Positions 21,845 to 33,255 of a stretch of 64,000 bases of DNA are shown here, in pieces. The DNA lies in the NCBI GenBank assembly GCA_011109175.1, contig RDEW01000097.1:31377-95376 (forward strand), written 5' to 3'. The stretch is from Dicyema japonicum (lineage: Eukaryota > Dicyemida > Rhombozoa > Dicyemidae). Below the pieces are notes generated by a model that made no database searches, was not told where the DNA came from, and saw only the letters and a list, made by a program, of their open reading frames with translations. Each line of letters begins with the position of its first letter. Position 1 is the stretch's first letter. The position numbers and the translations under genes are program-made.

Positions 21845-22745
21845 TTAAACCCAAATCAATTTGACTTTGAATAATTTCAAGAAACACAAAAATTCTTGGA
21901 ATCTCAGTATTATTGGACTCCATACTGGAATCATTATTACCATCCTCTTCGAAATTTTTCATCTGGTCCGCTCTAGGTGCTACTGATGTAGCATTAGAGT
22001 TCTTTGAATCCTAATTATTGTTTTCAGTTCTTTAGTGTTTTTAACATTAACAGATTTAGCATTCGTACATATATCGTTTATTTTGCTCAAATTATAAGAT
22101 TTCCAAGTCATAATTATATTGTCAAAACAAACTAGTTACTAACTAGAGACCAATTAAACAGGGAGAAACAAACGATTTTGTATTAGTTGATGGGTCTTCT
22201 ATAACGAGACACCATATGTCTCTTTTAAAACCTCTTGCTCCAAACATGACTTTCAGGGATCACGTTTAATACTGATTTTCCAAAGGAACCAAACATTTCG
22301 GTATTTTTTTATCTGGATACTAGCTTCAATTGTTTTGTTTACGATTAGTAAGTCCCAGCCTGCATCCCCGAACTAGAACTTTTTTTTCATTACTTTTACC
22401 ACTTTCAAGTTTGTGAACTGTTTTTGAGAGTTTATTCATTACTAAATTGTATTTTTTTAGTTTAGAGGCTTCGCCTTTCGACATTCTAAAAAATTTTCCA
22501 TATAACCTTAAAAACCACAATTCACGCACATGTTCTAGTTAGTGGTACGGAATGTACATTTAAACCTTGAATGGGGTCCTGAACAATTTAACCATTTCTC
22601 CCGATCTATACCGAAACGGGTTTTGTGACCAAAACCTCGACAGCGATAACACTCTTCAAAAATTGTCGAGTAGTTTGAAGAAAAAGTAAGACGAATCTTC
22701 GAGGGGTGAAAGATATGATCTATCACGTGAGTTAAATTATTATTA
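21845..22745 (-). mobile_element. LINE ORF1 (gag-like, zinc knuckles), interrupted
   Basis: Minus strand. 22726-22535 has CYRCRGFGHKTRFGIDRE then LNCSGPHSRFKC. Then MCVNCGF.GYMENFLEC follows in the same frame after one stop. This is the row of CCHC knuckles at the end of Jockey/I-type ORF1 proteins, with some Cys lost. The next stretch (22529-22326) is lysine-rich. After a foreign insertion (22080-22262) a polar tail follows, with QMKNFEEDGNNDSSMESNNT (about 22010-21850). It is broken by stops and by the insertion. It lies 200 bp upstream of, and opposite to, the polo-kinase pseudogene. Confidence 0.6.
22080..22262 (-). mobile_element. 3' fragment of the R2/R4-like LINE (family C)
   Basis: TTAGTTGATGGG, TATAACGAGAC and ACTAATT/ACTAACTA blocks match 42800-42930 at the 3' end of the full-length copy. 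It is inserted within the LINE ORF1 remnant. Confidence 0.65.
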
Positions 22746-22954
22746 TTAGCACTTATCGCTATGTCAAAGGACTTGACAAAGCATGTACAACAAAATCACT
22801 GGTTAGTTTCATCCGAATCACGTGTGCTAAATTAAACATTAACAATAAATTTGTGGACTATTTTAACTAAGTTATTTTATAATTACTTTAATAATATATT
22901 ATTTTTATTTTTATTTATCAATTTTTGTTTATATTACCGCGCAAATTAATTTTG

Positions 22955-24823
22955 ATGAGTGTGGAGAATTTTCGAGTAATCTACAATGAGAATTCAAATA
23001 AACAGTATTTTTCCGATCCTTTACTAAGAAAATTTACGGATATCATAATTTCAGGGAGAATTTGGAAAGTGCTATCAACTTTGTACAAACAGTAACTTAA
23101 TTTATGCTGGAAAAGTCATCTCAAAGTCAATACTAGAGAAAAATAGTAACCGAAATAAGGTCTAGTTTACAACCCCTTTTGTAGACAGCAAAGGAAGTAG
23201 AAATCCAAAGAGCTCTGTACCAACCAAACATTGTCCAGTTTGTCGACTTTTTTGAGGACCATCTAAATCCCTATCTTATCTTTGAAATTTGCGAGTATAG
23301 AGTAGTATCACATAATTTGTTCAGTCAATGTTTGAACTGATATGGAGAAGAAAGAAATTAACCACCATTGAAAGCAGATTCTTCACTTACTACATCTCCA
23401 AAGCTTTGGAATACATCCAATATTTCAAGATCATTCACAGGGACCTCAAATTGGGGAATTTCTATTTAAAGAAACATGCAAATCAAATTAGGGGACTTTG
23501 GAATTTCCACGAAACCAACTAATGGACTCTTCAAGAGGTACTTGTCTGATTTATTATAGCTCGGTTTGTGGTACCCGAATTATATTGCTCCTGAGGTTCT
23601 GAAGATTTTGGATCACAGTTATAAGGAGGACAGGTGGTCACTCGGTTGTATGCTGTAAGTCTTAGAGTTAATCAGATATACGATGTTTGTTGGGAGGATG
23701 CCCTTTAGAATCGATCGTATTGAGGATACTTATGATCATATAGAGAGGGATAAATTTGCTGTCCCCACATCGAATTTAACCGCAAAGACCCTGATTTTAA
23801 ACTGCCTCGAGTTTGACCAGTCAAAGCGATATAGTGTGGACTAGATTTTGATGTCTTCTTTTCTGTCGGTACTTAAATGCTTTGATCTTTATGATATATT
23901 TCCACTGAACTCCCAATGAGCTGTTTGACTACTCTCCCTCATTTTGATAGAGACAACAAAGTCTTCATATCTCATATGAAGTTTGTCATGATTTGCAGAA
24001 AAGGTGATTTTTAGGGGAATTTTAGAAATAATGGAGCATGTGGATTTTGAAGAGAAGTGCTGTGAAACTCCAGATCTCCTTATCGAGCTGTAAAGGCAGC
24101 TGATTGATCTTCTTAGTGTCATCAATCAGAATAATCATACTAGTGAAGGTATTGATAAATGTATAATATTTAGGAGGAGACTGAGGACCCATCATGTTTT
24201 CCTGTTTACTTTGTGCCCAAGTGTATAGACTACTCCGAGATGCATGGTTTCAAATACGGACTATAAGGTGGCAGTATAGGATTCATCTTCATAGACGGTA
24301 CCCACATGATCTGACATTCCGACCACGTTTACGCTTTTCCCTTAATCAAAGTACTGTTCAGTACTTTGATATTCAGGGGAATGAAATGTTCTTTGATATT
24401 AGCACGGTTCAACCGAAATTGACCACCAAATTGAGCTTGTTAAAGCACTGTATTAACTATAATTAGAACATTAAACTGGCACAGGTATGGTTTATGGTTA
24501 TTTAGACGGGGATTGAGGTTATCACGGAAAGGATAGTTCAATGTTCGCGGATGCCACATATCAGAGATTGGTTCAGGACCGACTTGTATTCAGCATTTTT
24601 ACTGTCGAATGGGATTTTGCAGATTAATTTCTTTTCATTACACGAGAAATTGATACTATGTCCCCTTTTGAAGGGAGTGACCTTTATCAATCAAATGAAG
24701 GAGGCCCACTCTTATAGATTTGAACTTATTTCCAAGTATGGATGTCCCAGGAGGCTGATGGAGTTGTTATATGAGGCAAATAGTGTCGTCTATGCGTTTA
24801 TTAAGCGTGCTGCTAAATCTTGA
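22955..24823 (+). pseudogene. Polo-like kinase, unprocessed pseudogene with ultra-short introns
   Basis: Polo-like kinases are Ser/Thr kinases of mitotic entry, centrosomes and cytokinesis. The kinase domain starts about 23055 (GEFGKCYQL, YAGKVISKS with the catalytic Lys). Introns are 23160-23184 (25 nt), 23302-23324 (23), a 22-nt one near 23537-23558 and 23655-23675 (21), all GT-AG. Exons encode IIHRDLKLGNFYL (catalytic loop), IKLGDFGISTK, PNYIAPEVL and DRWSLGCML. Linker and polo box 1 follow a 25-nt intron (PVYFVPKCIDYSEMHGF). Polo box 2 follows a 21-nt intron (about 24485-24505) and is intact to the stop at 24823 (LSNGILQINFFS, LILCPLLKGVTF). Lesions: a frameshift before KLGDFG, one lost C before PNYIAPE, TAG at about 23842, and stops and shifts in the linker and polo box 1. 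The first exon and start codon are uncertain. Retained introns show it did not arise by retroposition. Confidence 0.85.
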
Positions 24824-24829
24824 TTGTTC

Positions 24830-25225
24830 ATTTTTTTTAGTAAATCGGGTTTTTTCATGATTTTTGTTATATGTTTGTGTCTATCGAATTTGGTTGCCAC
24901 AATCGCCTTTTAGAAATAATTTTATACAGATGAGCCAAATGAGGTGAGGTCTTTTATTGGTCGAGTGGTTGTATATCCTCGTCAATGCCACGATCCATGA
25001 TCATCAAGCCAGTTGAGTAGGTTGTTTTCCTCTTAGAGATAATAGAGTTATGCCCAATTTGTCATGGTATTTGGGGATATTTTTACGTGATATTTTATCA
25101 AATTATTCAGATGATTCTGGATTTGAGCTCCCTGGTTATATTTCATTTTTCAAAACCCTCCGTAGCTAACCAGTCAGACTTTTTGACTCTTTCTTTAACC
25201 ATGGAATAAGTTAGTTTTTTATCTG
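24830..25225. other. Downstream of the polo kinase, nothing resolved
   Basis: No repeat or gene recognised. It may hold the 3' untranslated region of the polo locus. Confidence 0.35.
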
Positions 25226-25362
25226 GTTCTGAAAAGGCAGGAATCATTCATGACTGTTTTATCTTGCTTAATTTTATGGTAATTTCTATAACTTAAATAT
25301 ATAAAATAAATGAATTTAGTCTGAATTCATTATAACTTCAGTACAATTAGCAATGAGGGGGA
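25226..25362 (+). repeat. 130-bp direct repeat J, copy 2
   Basis: AAAAGGCAGGAATCATTCAT then TTTTATCTTGCTTAATTTTA and GTCTGAATTCATTATAACTT. It pairs with 20278-20410, about 4.95 kb apart. Confidence 0.8.
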
Positions 25363-25430
25363 TGAGAGAGACACATCATCACCAGAGCTACGGGTTGGGT
25401 AATAAAATAATCTATTTTCTTAATTATTAG

Positions 25431-27381
25431 TAGGGCAACCACAAATATGACCTAAAAATGATTATGACCTTAAAAATATCACTTTTAAGACCTTTAAAAA
25501 TCAAATATGACCTTAAAAATATAACTTTAAGACCTTTAAAAGTCAAATATGACCTTAAACATGACCTTATTAATTTCGAGTAGTTAATGTTTTTAACTCA
25601 ATTTTAATAATATTTATTGAAATAAAGTATCAAATAATTACTAACATTTTCATTATTAAAGTTTCTATCCTTTTCGAGCATTTTATTTAGCATAGTAAAA
25701 CTTCTTTTACCAAAATAGTTGTTTTAAGACACTTACATAAGTTTCCAAAACATTCTTGACAAAACTCTTTAATTTCGCATTTTTGATATTTTTAATGGCA
25801 TTTTACTTGTCCTTTTTTCAATATATTTTTGGAACGGAAGTGATCACAGGTCCCTACAAACTGTGTTTCTGAAAAAGAGTTAAAATTTTCAGATATTTTT
25901 ACTATTCTTGGTATAATAATTTGCAGCTTCTAACCAACTTTCCATCTTGTCTATTTTTCAAAGTTATACATCAGGAGGTAATCCAATCTTTCAAATAAGT
26001 TCTTTTATTTTTGAAAGTAGTCATTTTTATAGATATATTAAATATTCCACATAAGAAAAATGTGAACGAAATTTTTTCAAAGTACAGCCATGTAGCAGGG
26101 GGCGAAACAGGTCAAATGTATTAAGTATACATTCCTGTTAATGTTTTTCCGCGTAATACGGCAATACGGCAATCCCGAAGTCTTTATCAAGAAAATCCTA
26201 CAATGAAAACTCGGCATCAAAAGACCATTATTTGTTTAAGTGACATACAGAAGACTTTTGACTCGATACTGAGGAAACTGCTCACCATGAAGATTTATGG
26301 CTCTAACATTCCAACATGGAAATTTGGCTTGTAAACTTCATCAACGGACCAAGAGGAAGAGTAATTTCAAATTTCATATTTTCTGTCACTAAATTTCTGC
26401 CGAATGGGGAACCGCAAGGATCGAACCTCTCTCACGAATGGGAACCTCTCTCATCGATTCTCTTCAACTTCTTTGTAAGCGACATGCCTTCTCCCAGCAG
26501 CAACGATAGTCTATTCCTTGCTTATGCTGACGACTTAATCCTGGCAACAAGAGACTAATGTATCCACACAGCGGGTATAAGAGACCAATGTATGGCAACG
26601 GTACAAAAATTAGAGGACAACCTGAACTGTTAGCTTATTAGTAACCAGTAACACACAAGTCCTGAAAAGTCGTGCTCCATGATTTTTACTTCCAATAGAA
26701 GATTGGCAACTCGGCACCTTCATTGACTTTATCTGGGATAACAATCCACTCAAAATTTTAACCAAAATACTAAGGGTCACATATGACTCACATTGACCTT
26801 CAGCAAATATGTGCGCAACATCGTCTCCTCTTCCACAGCGAAAACCAAACTTTGTAAAAACGTTAGTTAAATACTACAAAAGATGTTTCCACCCAACAGT
26901 AGATCATCTCTACTACCAATACATCTTCCGTCAATTAGTTACTGCTGCGCGGCATAGGTATTAGCATATCCCACACCAACCTAAAGAAATTAAACTTCTT
27001 CCAGGAAACAGAAACGAAAACTTTACAAAGATCTTCCTCGTCATTAAAACCAACCCCGTTCGAGGAACTCGTGAGGAGAACGGGAGCTCAGTCAAAACCC
27101 TTAAACTTTCGAAAAGTGATTCGTCCATACAGGAAGTTCGTCGGCATTCGAGAGAAACACTGAGGAAAGATGAGGCGGCTGCTCAGGAAGGCCTGGATCA
27201 TCTGACTTTGTTTTGTCGGTGATTCTTAGTTTTTAAATTAAAAAAAAAGTACCAGATGTTTCAAATTCACAAATTGGCCACAAATAGTCCAGGAACAATT
27301 TTGGGCCAATTTAAGGGACTTTACTTTATTTATAAAAATCATTAATATGACCAATAAAGTAAGATATGACTTTTGGTTGCC
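25431..27381. mobile_element. DNA transposon with inverted ends and target duplication
   Basis: Left end GGGCAACCACAAATATGACC at 25433; right end is the inverse of GGCAACCAAAAGTCATAT (27364-27381). The flanks TTAATTATTAG (25420-25430) and TTAATTATTAG (27382-27392) are identical, so this is a clean insertion with a duplication of about 9-11 bp. A degenerate AT-rich direct repeat (ATGACCTTAAAAATATC type, 25445-25572) lies just inside the left end. No transposase is readable. A LINE fills 26150-27240. Confidence 0.75.
26150..27240 (+). mobile_element. LINE with reverse-transcriptase remnants (family B)
   Basis: Remnants in order: a palm stretch near 26230, FINGPRGRVIS, then LPNGEPQGSNLSHEWEPLSS with an internal duplication of the ATGGGAACC motif, ILFNFFVSDMPSPSSND, and AYADDLILATRD (intact YADD catalytic motif, 26522-26557). 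The C-terminus and tail at 27030-27240 match the inverse of 13755-13965. It is heavily broken and inserted inside the transposon at 25431-27381. Confidence 0.75.
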
Positions 27382-27399
27382 TTAATTATTAGGGTTTTG

Positions 27400-27960
27400 A
27401 ATGATTGTATGGACGATGGTTTGGTCTGCAATGTTCTGTTTGTAAGGAATGTGGAAAATCCTGGTAACTGATCGAGTTGCATTAAATAGAAATCCCTTCA
27501 GAGATACGACATGAAAATATTGGTGTATAGGTCTGTCAATTATATAAACTGAAATATTGTTATTAAAAGTAGTTAATTTATAACAATTTCATAGAACAGC
27601 CGCGTGGCTAAGTGGTTAAAATTTTATCTTCCTTCTTTTGTCGTTATTGAATCTACCTTACTAATGAAACGCCCAATTTTTGATTGGCATTCAAGTTATT
27701 TTGGTTTTACCCTTGATCTTTTGAATAATTTTATTATTATTAAAATACAATTTAATTTGAGAAACAATTAATTATGAGGGTTATACTTTGACCACCCTTA
27801 GGATTACATAATGGGAGAATAACAGTTATCTTCAATTTAGTGTCAATGTCTAGATTTTTCTTAAATTATGGGCTAATGGCCATAATGAAAAAGATTGCTT
27901 ATTATATCTGAAGATGATTAAAGATATGATCTGACATCTATTACAGGGACAGGCTCTTAA
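27400..27960. other. No gene resolved
   Basis: Contains GCCGCGTGGCTAAGTGGTTA at about 27600, which resembles a tRNA A-box region, but no B box or fold follows. Confidence 0.35.
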
Positions 27961-27961
27961 T

Positions 27962-28200
27962 ATTTTATGAAAATTTCGCAAACGTTCAGTTATGTTATGT
28001 TTAATATTTTCCATAACAGAGAAATAGGTGTTTTTTCTAGCGTCGAAGTAAACTCCTGAAGTATATGTTCAGTATTATATACAATTTCAGTATCGACGAT
28101 AGCAAAGAAAGCGATCATGGCACAAATAATATTTAATGTGAGGTAAAACCAACATATGTATATGAGATTCAACGAAGAGATCAATAATCTCATGAATGTT
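27962..28200 (-). pseudogene. Fragment of a repeated gene family (family L), membrane-like
   Basis: A minus-strand open frame of 67 codons has a hydrophobic stretch (LNIICAMIAFFAIVDT) followed by EHILQEFTSTLEK. The second copy at 41925-42120 reads MPQMFTSILERC at the same place, and the DNA matches around ACAGAGA.ATAGGTG and GTAAACTCCTGAAG / GTAAACATCTGAGG. Two diverged copies suggest an ancient coding family. The function is unknown; one membrane segment is likely. Confidence 0.4.
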
Positions 28201-28488
28201 TAAGTCTTTATTTTTTTCCATTTTATTTTGGATAAGTACAAAATAATATATGAATTATACTGATGAAGATTAACTAAGATTATGGGAGTGTCTTCTATGT
28301 TGCCATCGAAGAATCATTCAAATTGACTCTGACATTACTGTCATCTTTTTTCGTGGACATGTGATCATTATAACGTCTGGTATTCCTGGTGAGACTTTTA
28401 GGCAGATCTTTCATAACTAAAAATTTACTAATTAATGTTTCTTGAACGTTTTGAGTCGCTTTTTCGAGTCTTCAATGTCTCAATCAAA

Positions 28489-28920
28489 CTATGAGTAAGA
28501 AAAAAATTGTTTGTGACATCTGCTGTGAGAAGATTGTTAACAAATAGGTTTCACAATGTGGGAGATAGCAGGGAGCATTGTGGACTATGACAGGTATCGA
28601 TGATAAATATATCACCCATGATGGCGGATAGACGTCAATAAGATTTTTGTTGTTAAGATTTGCGGGGACCTGAGTAGATTCTTGTGGGTTAGCAGTATTT
28701 AGGCTGTCAGAAATGAATTGAAGAGCTTGGTCAATTGAGTTGTGGTCGAGTACTTAAACCGTTTCCTTGCCTTGAACGTAAGGTCTACTATTGTACTGAT
28801 AAAAACTTAACATATTACTGTAACTTTAACATTGGGAAGGCCACAGTTGAATATAATGGAGATGACTTTTTTAAAGTTGATCTTGTTTTTTTAGTCAAGA
28901 AGATCAGGTTTTGACGTTTA
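28489..28920 (+). pseudogene. Possible broken gene with a Cys-rich start
   Basis: Opens MSKKKIVCDICCEKIVNK with a C-x2-C pair, then stops. About 28717-28913 reads as a 64-codon open stretch (VLKPFPCLERKVYYCTDK, NGDDFFKVDLVFLVKK) ending in TGA. I could not join them with consistent introns. No family was recognised. Confidence 0.25.
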
Positions 28921-29259
28921 GTGTGTAGTATTTGAATGACCGGTTTATTATAGGAGTCAGAGATAGGAATGACATTCAGAGCTTGGGTGGATGATGATTT
29001 ATAACTATGTCAGTTAATGGTTTTTGTATGAAGGATTAAATTGTTTAGGTTATATAAATGTCATCAATTATCATTTTCTCATTTATCGTGAGTTTGTATT
29101 GTGAACCAAAAAACATGAGTTGCATTTACAATCCAGTATATTCAAAGTCAGAAAATGATGGCTACCCGAAAATGTTTATCTAATACTTGAGTTATACGGT
29201 CGTCATTTTATCCGGCAAGTGTTTTTGCAAAGATAAATATATTTATTTAAATTTTTTTA

Positions 29260-29560
29260 AATATAAGTTTTTTTAACAATTAAACAAATGTCAGTTGAGG
29301 AAGCCTGCTGCGTGGATTGCGAACGAGTACTTTCGGAGTATGGCTATTCCAATCTTTTGTCTTAGCTATAACCCTTCTCGTTGATCCCTTTTCTTTCTGG
29401 CAAGCAATCCTCCGAGCTCTCGCAAGAACTCAGCCGTCATTGGACCAACGGCTCCCGATGATTCGGTCGCAACAAGAGTATATCTGTAGCGATCCATGAG
29501 GCAAGAATATTTCTTGATTTTTAGGTTCTCCGCAGTCGAAGCAGCATTTTTTACAGATAC
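29260..29560 (-). mobile_element. Family D reverse-transcriptase 3' fragment
   Basis: Matches 1500-1740 (GAGGAAGCCTGCTGCGTGGA, CAAGAACTCAGCCGTCATTG, CAACAAGAGTA, GAGGCAAGAATAT). It includes the short 3' untranslated AACAATTAAACAAATGTCAG, also present at 30507. It ends where the others continue, so it is 5'-truncated. Confidence 0.75.
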
Positions 29561-29639
29561 TTTTTATTATGTTGTCGTTCAATCAGTTCGTTACATGATA
29601 GAGTTTTACGGTTTCTAACGGATCTTACCTTATGAGAAG

Positions 29640-29822
29640 AGTATACATCACTCCTCACCAATTTTTATTCCCCAAAGCACCCCCCACAGAGAAGTTGCGT
29701 TGTATCTCAGAAGGTGCACGGGAGAAAATGAGAAATCTGATAGAGACCTTCGAGGTCACTTAATTAATTTAGTAATTTAATTAACTATTGGTGTTCTTGG
29801 GTTAATAATAATAATAAAATAA
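29640..29822 (+). mobile_element. LINE 3' tail (family B-like)
   Basis: A GGAGAAAATGAGAAATCTG block, then AATTAACTATTGGTGTTCTT and GGGTTAATAATAATAATAAA, similar in layout to the family tail. Weaker than the other copies. Confidence 0.5.
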
Positions 29823-29829
29823 AGCCGTG

Positions 29830-29965
29830 TGGTGCCATGTGTCTACTCGATTGATGATTTATGTTTGTTTTGTCTGTTCCTCCTCTCTTCATTCCTACTG
29901 GAGTAGCGTAATGTAATCCACCTGTATCTGGTGGCGCCCAGTGTTAGGGTGTCACGAAAAAAATC
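29830..29965 (+). mobile_element. Possible LTR end with tRNA-Lys primer-binding site
   Basis: TGGCGCCCAGTGTTAGGGTG at about 29932 resembles the primer-binding site of Lys-primed LTR retrotransposons: the first nine bases complement the usual 3' end of tRNA-Lys. The preceding CCTGTATCTGG could be the LTR end. No second LTR, gag or pol of this type was found nearby, so this is tentative. Confidence 0.3.
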
Positions 29966-30499
29966 ATTTGATATCCAACACTAAACTGGAGGAGTTTCCA
30001 AAACTGCATGGATGCCTTCTATTTTTTATGCTGATTCTGCATGGACTTGTTTGACTTTGAAGGACTCTTTTTCTGTGATAGAGGAAACTGGATACACTTA
30101 ATTAACTGTTTACTTCTTTCTTAGTCGATTGCAAGAACCATTCACACAACGTGTACATAGGTTAAGTTCTGATAGTACATAGAGACAACGTGTATTTATG
30201 CAAATGATGGCAATTCCAAGACGTTAGAGGAACTAGAATTTTATAGTCTTGACGGGAATGCGTTTCCAAACTCTCTAAGGACATAACTGCTGATAGGCAC
30301 GTATATCCGAAGTATCGAAGCAATTAAGATGAGGCAGAAGCGGTCCACAAACGTGTTATAATTAATTAGTATTGTATTTCAATTTCGTCATTTTTTGATT
30401 TAATCAATTCTTGTAATTTTTCTCTGAATCAACCCCGGATAATAATCATGGATTTATTCACCAACCAGCAATATTTCAATTAATTTTTTTAAAGGATAA

Positions 30500-30612
30500 T
30501 TTTTTTAACAATTAAACAAATGTCAGTTGAGAAAGCCTGCTGCGTGGATTGCGAACGAGTTCTCTCGGAGTATGGCTATTCCAATCTTTTGTCTTAGCCA
30601 TAACCTTTCAAT
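30500..30612 (-). mobile_element. Family D reverse-transcriptase 3' fragment, shortest copy
   Basis: AACAATTAAACAAATGTCAG then GAAAGCCTGCTGCGTGGATT and CAATCTTTTGTCTTAGCC, nearly identical to 29280-29385. Confidence 0.75.
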
Positions 30613-30619
30613 TAATTAA

Positions 30620-31600
30620 ATTTTTTATTTTTTTAAATAAACCAATTTTATTAAACGCAAAAACGAACAGTTAACAACTGCTGGCGGCTCTATATCATTC
30701 AAATTTGTAGGTGAAGTATATATCTGTCGTTATATTCTTTATCATAAAAATCAATGAACTAAAATTGTTTTTCTAAGAGAAATAATTAATGATTGTTCGA
30801 GATCTTCTTACATTTCGTTAATTCTTATTTCCATTGTGTCTCTAGAATTGAAGTTAGAATTTACCTTGGTATCCAATCGACTTTCTTTTTTCACGCAACA
30901 TCTTTTTTCTTGATTTACCCACGATTTCAATAATTTCTGCAACTGATAGTTAGTTAAGTAACCCTGGCATCACTAACTTGTAGTAGACCAGTGGCTATTA
31001 AGTAGGACAAAGCAAAAAGTCGTCTCAGATCGTCAGTCTTGGTTTTGTAGAAGAACAGTGTACTAATTTAGGAAATTCAAATCAGTTGTTTTTTTTTTAA
31101 CTTGGAGCAGTTGCAAAAAGAACAGAGGACATTTTTTACATCATCCAGTTTACGTACGTCTGTAGAGAAGTATGGTGAGAACATCGTAAACGAGTTAGGT
31201 GTACTCAGAACAGATGATTCTGACAAGGAGGGGATTGAATAGTATTTTATTATCAGGGAGTCCTCAGATGGTTCTCGTAGAAAAAATGTGAATCTGGAAA
31301 AGATGGATGATATCATTCAGGTCACTTGTTAATAATTTTACTTTTGTTTAGGGTTTGCATAGATAGTGGACCGTCTGGTCTGTTAGCTTGGAAGAGTAAT
31401 AGCTATAATTACAAATATATTACAAAAAACTCTACACAAGGAATTACGCTAGCTTGCTGGTCGTTGTGGTGCCTACTGACCATATACTGTGTGCCTAGAC
31501 ATGATTGCTTAACTTAGGTTAAGTGATCAGGTTGGTTTAACGAGGACTGTAATTTCTCAGGCAAAAGCTACCTAAAGGGTTGTATAGGAAATACAGTAAA
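30620..31600. other. No gene resolved
   Basis: Several short open frames (31077-31316 minus, 31326-31517 plus) without domain, repeat or splice support. Confidence 0.35.
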
Positions 31601-31639
31601 AGGAACTTCAACTTTGAATTTTTGGCAAATGGTTCAAAA

Positions 31640-32750
31640 AGTTAGCACAAAAAAATCTAAAAAGATGGCAGTGAAAGTTAGTAGCACAACACGTGCCTTT
31701 AAAAGAGCGAAGTAAGACGCCTATGAGGACGTCTCCAAGGTGGTCCGCGACACAGTGGATCATGTAGTACAAGGTTTATTTGTCCCAAGACCATCCATCG
31801 CCAACAGTTTCTCGAGAATTAGGGGCCTGAAAAAGCTCATCCGCGACTCGGTCCTCTTGACTTTCGGGTCAAAATGGGAATCGACGGCAGGGCTGCTTTC
31901 CACACAGCAGCGGATATCCCCGCACAGCCAGCGGTACAACAGGCTGTGTTTACCTCCAGGAAAATGCCATTAGAGACTGGAAGTCAGCCTCAACAACCGA
32001 AGGGTGGATTCGAGGGCAGGGCTGATTTGGTCACGCAGCCAGCGGTACAACAGGCTGTGCCTGCCCTCCCGGAGGATATTACAGGGAGCGGGGTCCAATC
32101 CCACCTAATGGAGGAAGTCATCCCAACTGTAGGCTGGCTGGACTACAGTTGGGAAGAAAAGGAAATCGGTTTCAACAAAACCGCAGAACTTGCCAGATTC
32201 TAGTCCGGAAACCAAAAAGTGTCTTTAAAAGCAATTTGCAGGACAGAATCCTTCTAGAAGGCACGTGCCAAATGGGGACAGCAAAACTCAGGTTGGAGTA
32301 GGACTAACTACACTAGTCCGGTTAGAGGTGCCGAAGGTGGGAGTCGTTAAGCTCCTGTCCGGCATAGGTACTCTGGCGACCTATACCAAAAAGCGAGTTA
32401 TTAAACGCGGAGAATCCCACTTGCTGCTGGGATTCAGGAATGAGGACGACGCTTCAGCTTTCGAAGTTGAGGTCAATACTAAGGTACCTTTTGGGCCCGG
32501 AACACATAACATGTCACGGGTCATTCCTAAGGCTTCGGACTCAATAGTACTAGTCGTCGGAGTCCCTCTTGACTTCCTAGATGATGATGTACTCGAACAT
32601 ATCAAGAATGACTACCCCTCTGCTAGCTTCACAAGTGGGGAGAAGAGACGGCAAAATAGTGATCCGGATTTTGAAGGTCTGGTTTCGCTCTGGAGCAGAG
32701 GCAGAGAGGATCTGTTTTTAAAAAGTACGCATTGGTTACTTTAGGGTCGG
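31640..32750 (+). mobile_element. LINE ORF1 / gag-like protein, decayed
   Basis: Readable in three frame segments: about 31650-31970 (VVRDTVDHVVQGLFVPR), 31874-32203, and 32265-32744. The last holds the conserved core VPKVGVVKLLSGIGTLATYT, LGFRNEDDASAFEVEVN, IVLVVGVPLDFLDDDVLEHI, a layout typical of ORF1 of Jockey-like LINEs. The N-terminal part contains a repeated motif (GRA..., then QPAVQQAV, twice; DNA CAGCCAGCGGTACAACAGGC twice). The CCHC knuckles expected next are missing here but present in the related copy at 36058-36693. No reverse transcriptase follows. Confidence 0.65.
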
Positions 32751-32754
32751 TGTG

Positions 32755-33110
32755 GCCCTAGAGCGACCTACAGCAATCTAGTAATACTGCCAGAGATTTG
32801 GCCACACCACTGTATACTGGATTATTTATTTACCAGGTAGTTACTTACAGGGACTGAGATTTTGATGATTTCTATATTCTCTACTTGAGCACCAAAACAT
32901 GTGATTGTAAACTTTCATTAATTTGAATAAAACGTTATATTGTTTTATAATGAGAGATCTGATTAGGCCTAACAATTGTTGTTAGATATAAACAGGGGGA
33001 TTTTACTTACTAAATGAATCTCACTTTAATAAAACACTTCCTGAGCTCAAAACTGTTCATGTGCTTCCACCACTGATATCTAAAACTTCCATACTAATAT
33101 ATTTTTTCTG
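32755..33110. other. No gene resolved
   Basis: Contains a short inverted repeat GGTGTGGCC...GGCCACACC (about 32751-32808). No coding sequence recognised. Confidence 0.35.
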
Positions 33111-33114
33111 GTAA

Positions 33115-33255
33115 TACACATCCGCTACGGTAGGATGTGCGACGAAATGGAAGAGGGCGGGCCTACTTCTCCACCTCTCTTCGGAAGCGGAAAGCCTGTA
33201 ATGAAGTATTGGAAGATGGATTTGGTCGGCACAAGCAGATGTTGTCCCTTTGTTT
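33115..33255 (+). repeat. Dispersed repeat family I
   Basis: GGATGTGCGACGAAATGGAA, CCTACTTCTCCACCTCTCTT, GGAAAGCCTGTAATG and GGATTTGGTCG..AC, shared with 61225-61350 and the inverse at 13565-13665. Confidence 0.7.

Noticed and set aside
23328-23522. A short stand-alone kinase protein from the single open frame
   Set aside because: It is one exon of the larger polo-kinase locus; the kinase continues across short introns on both sides.
27598-27640. tRNA gene from GCCGCGTGGCTAAGTGG
   Set aside because: Only an A-box-like segment; no B box, anticodon arm or acceptor pairing.
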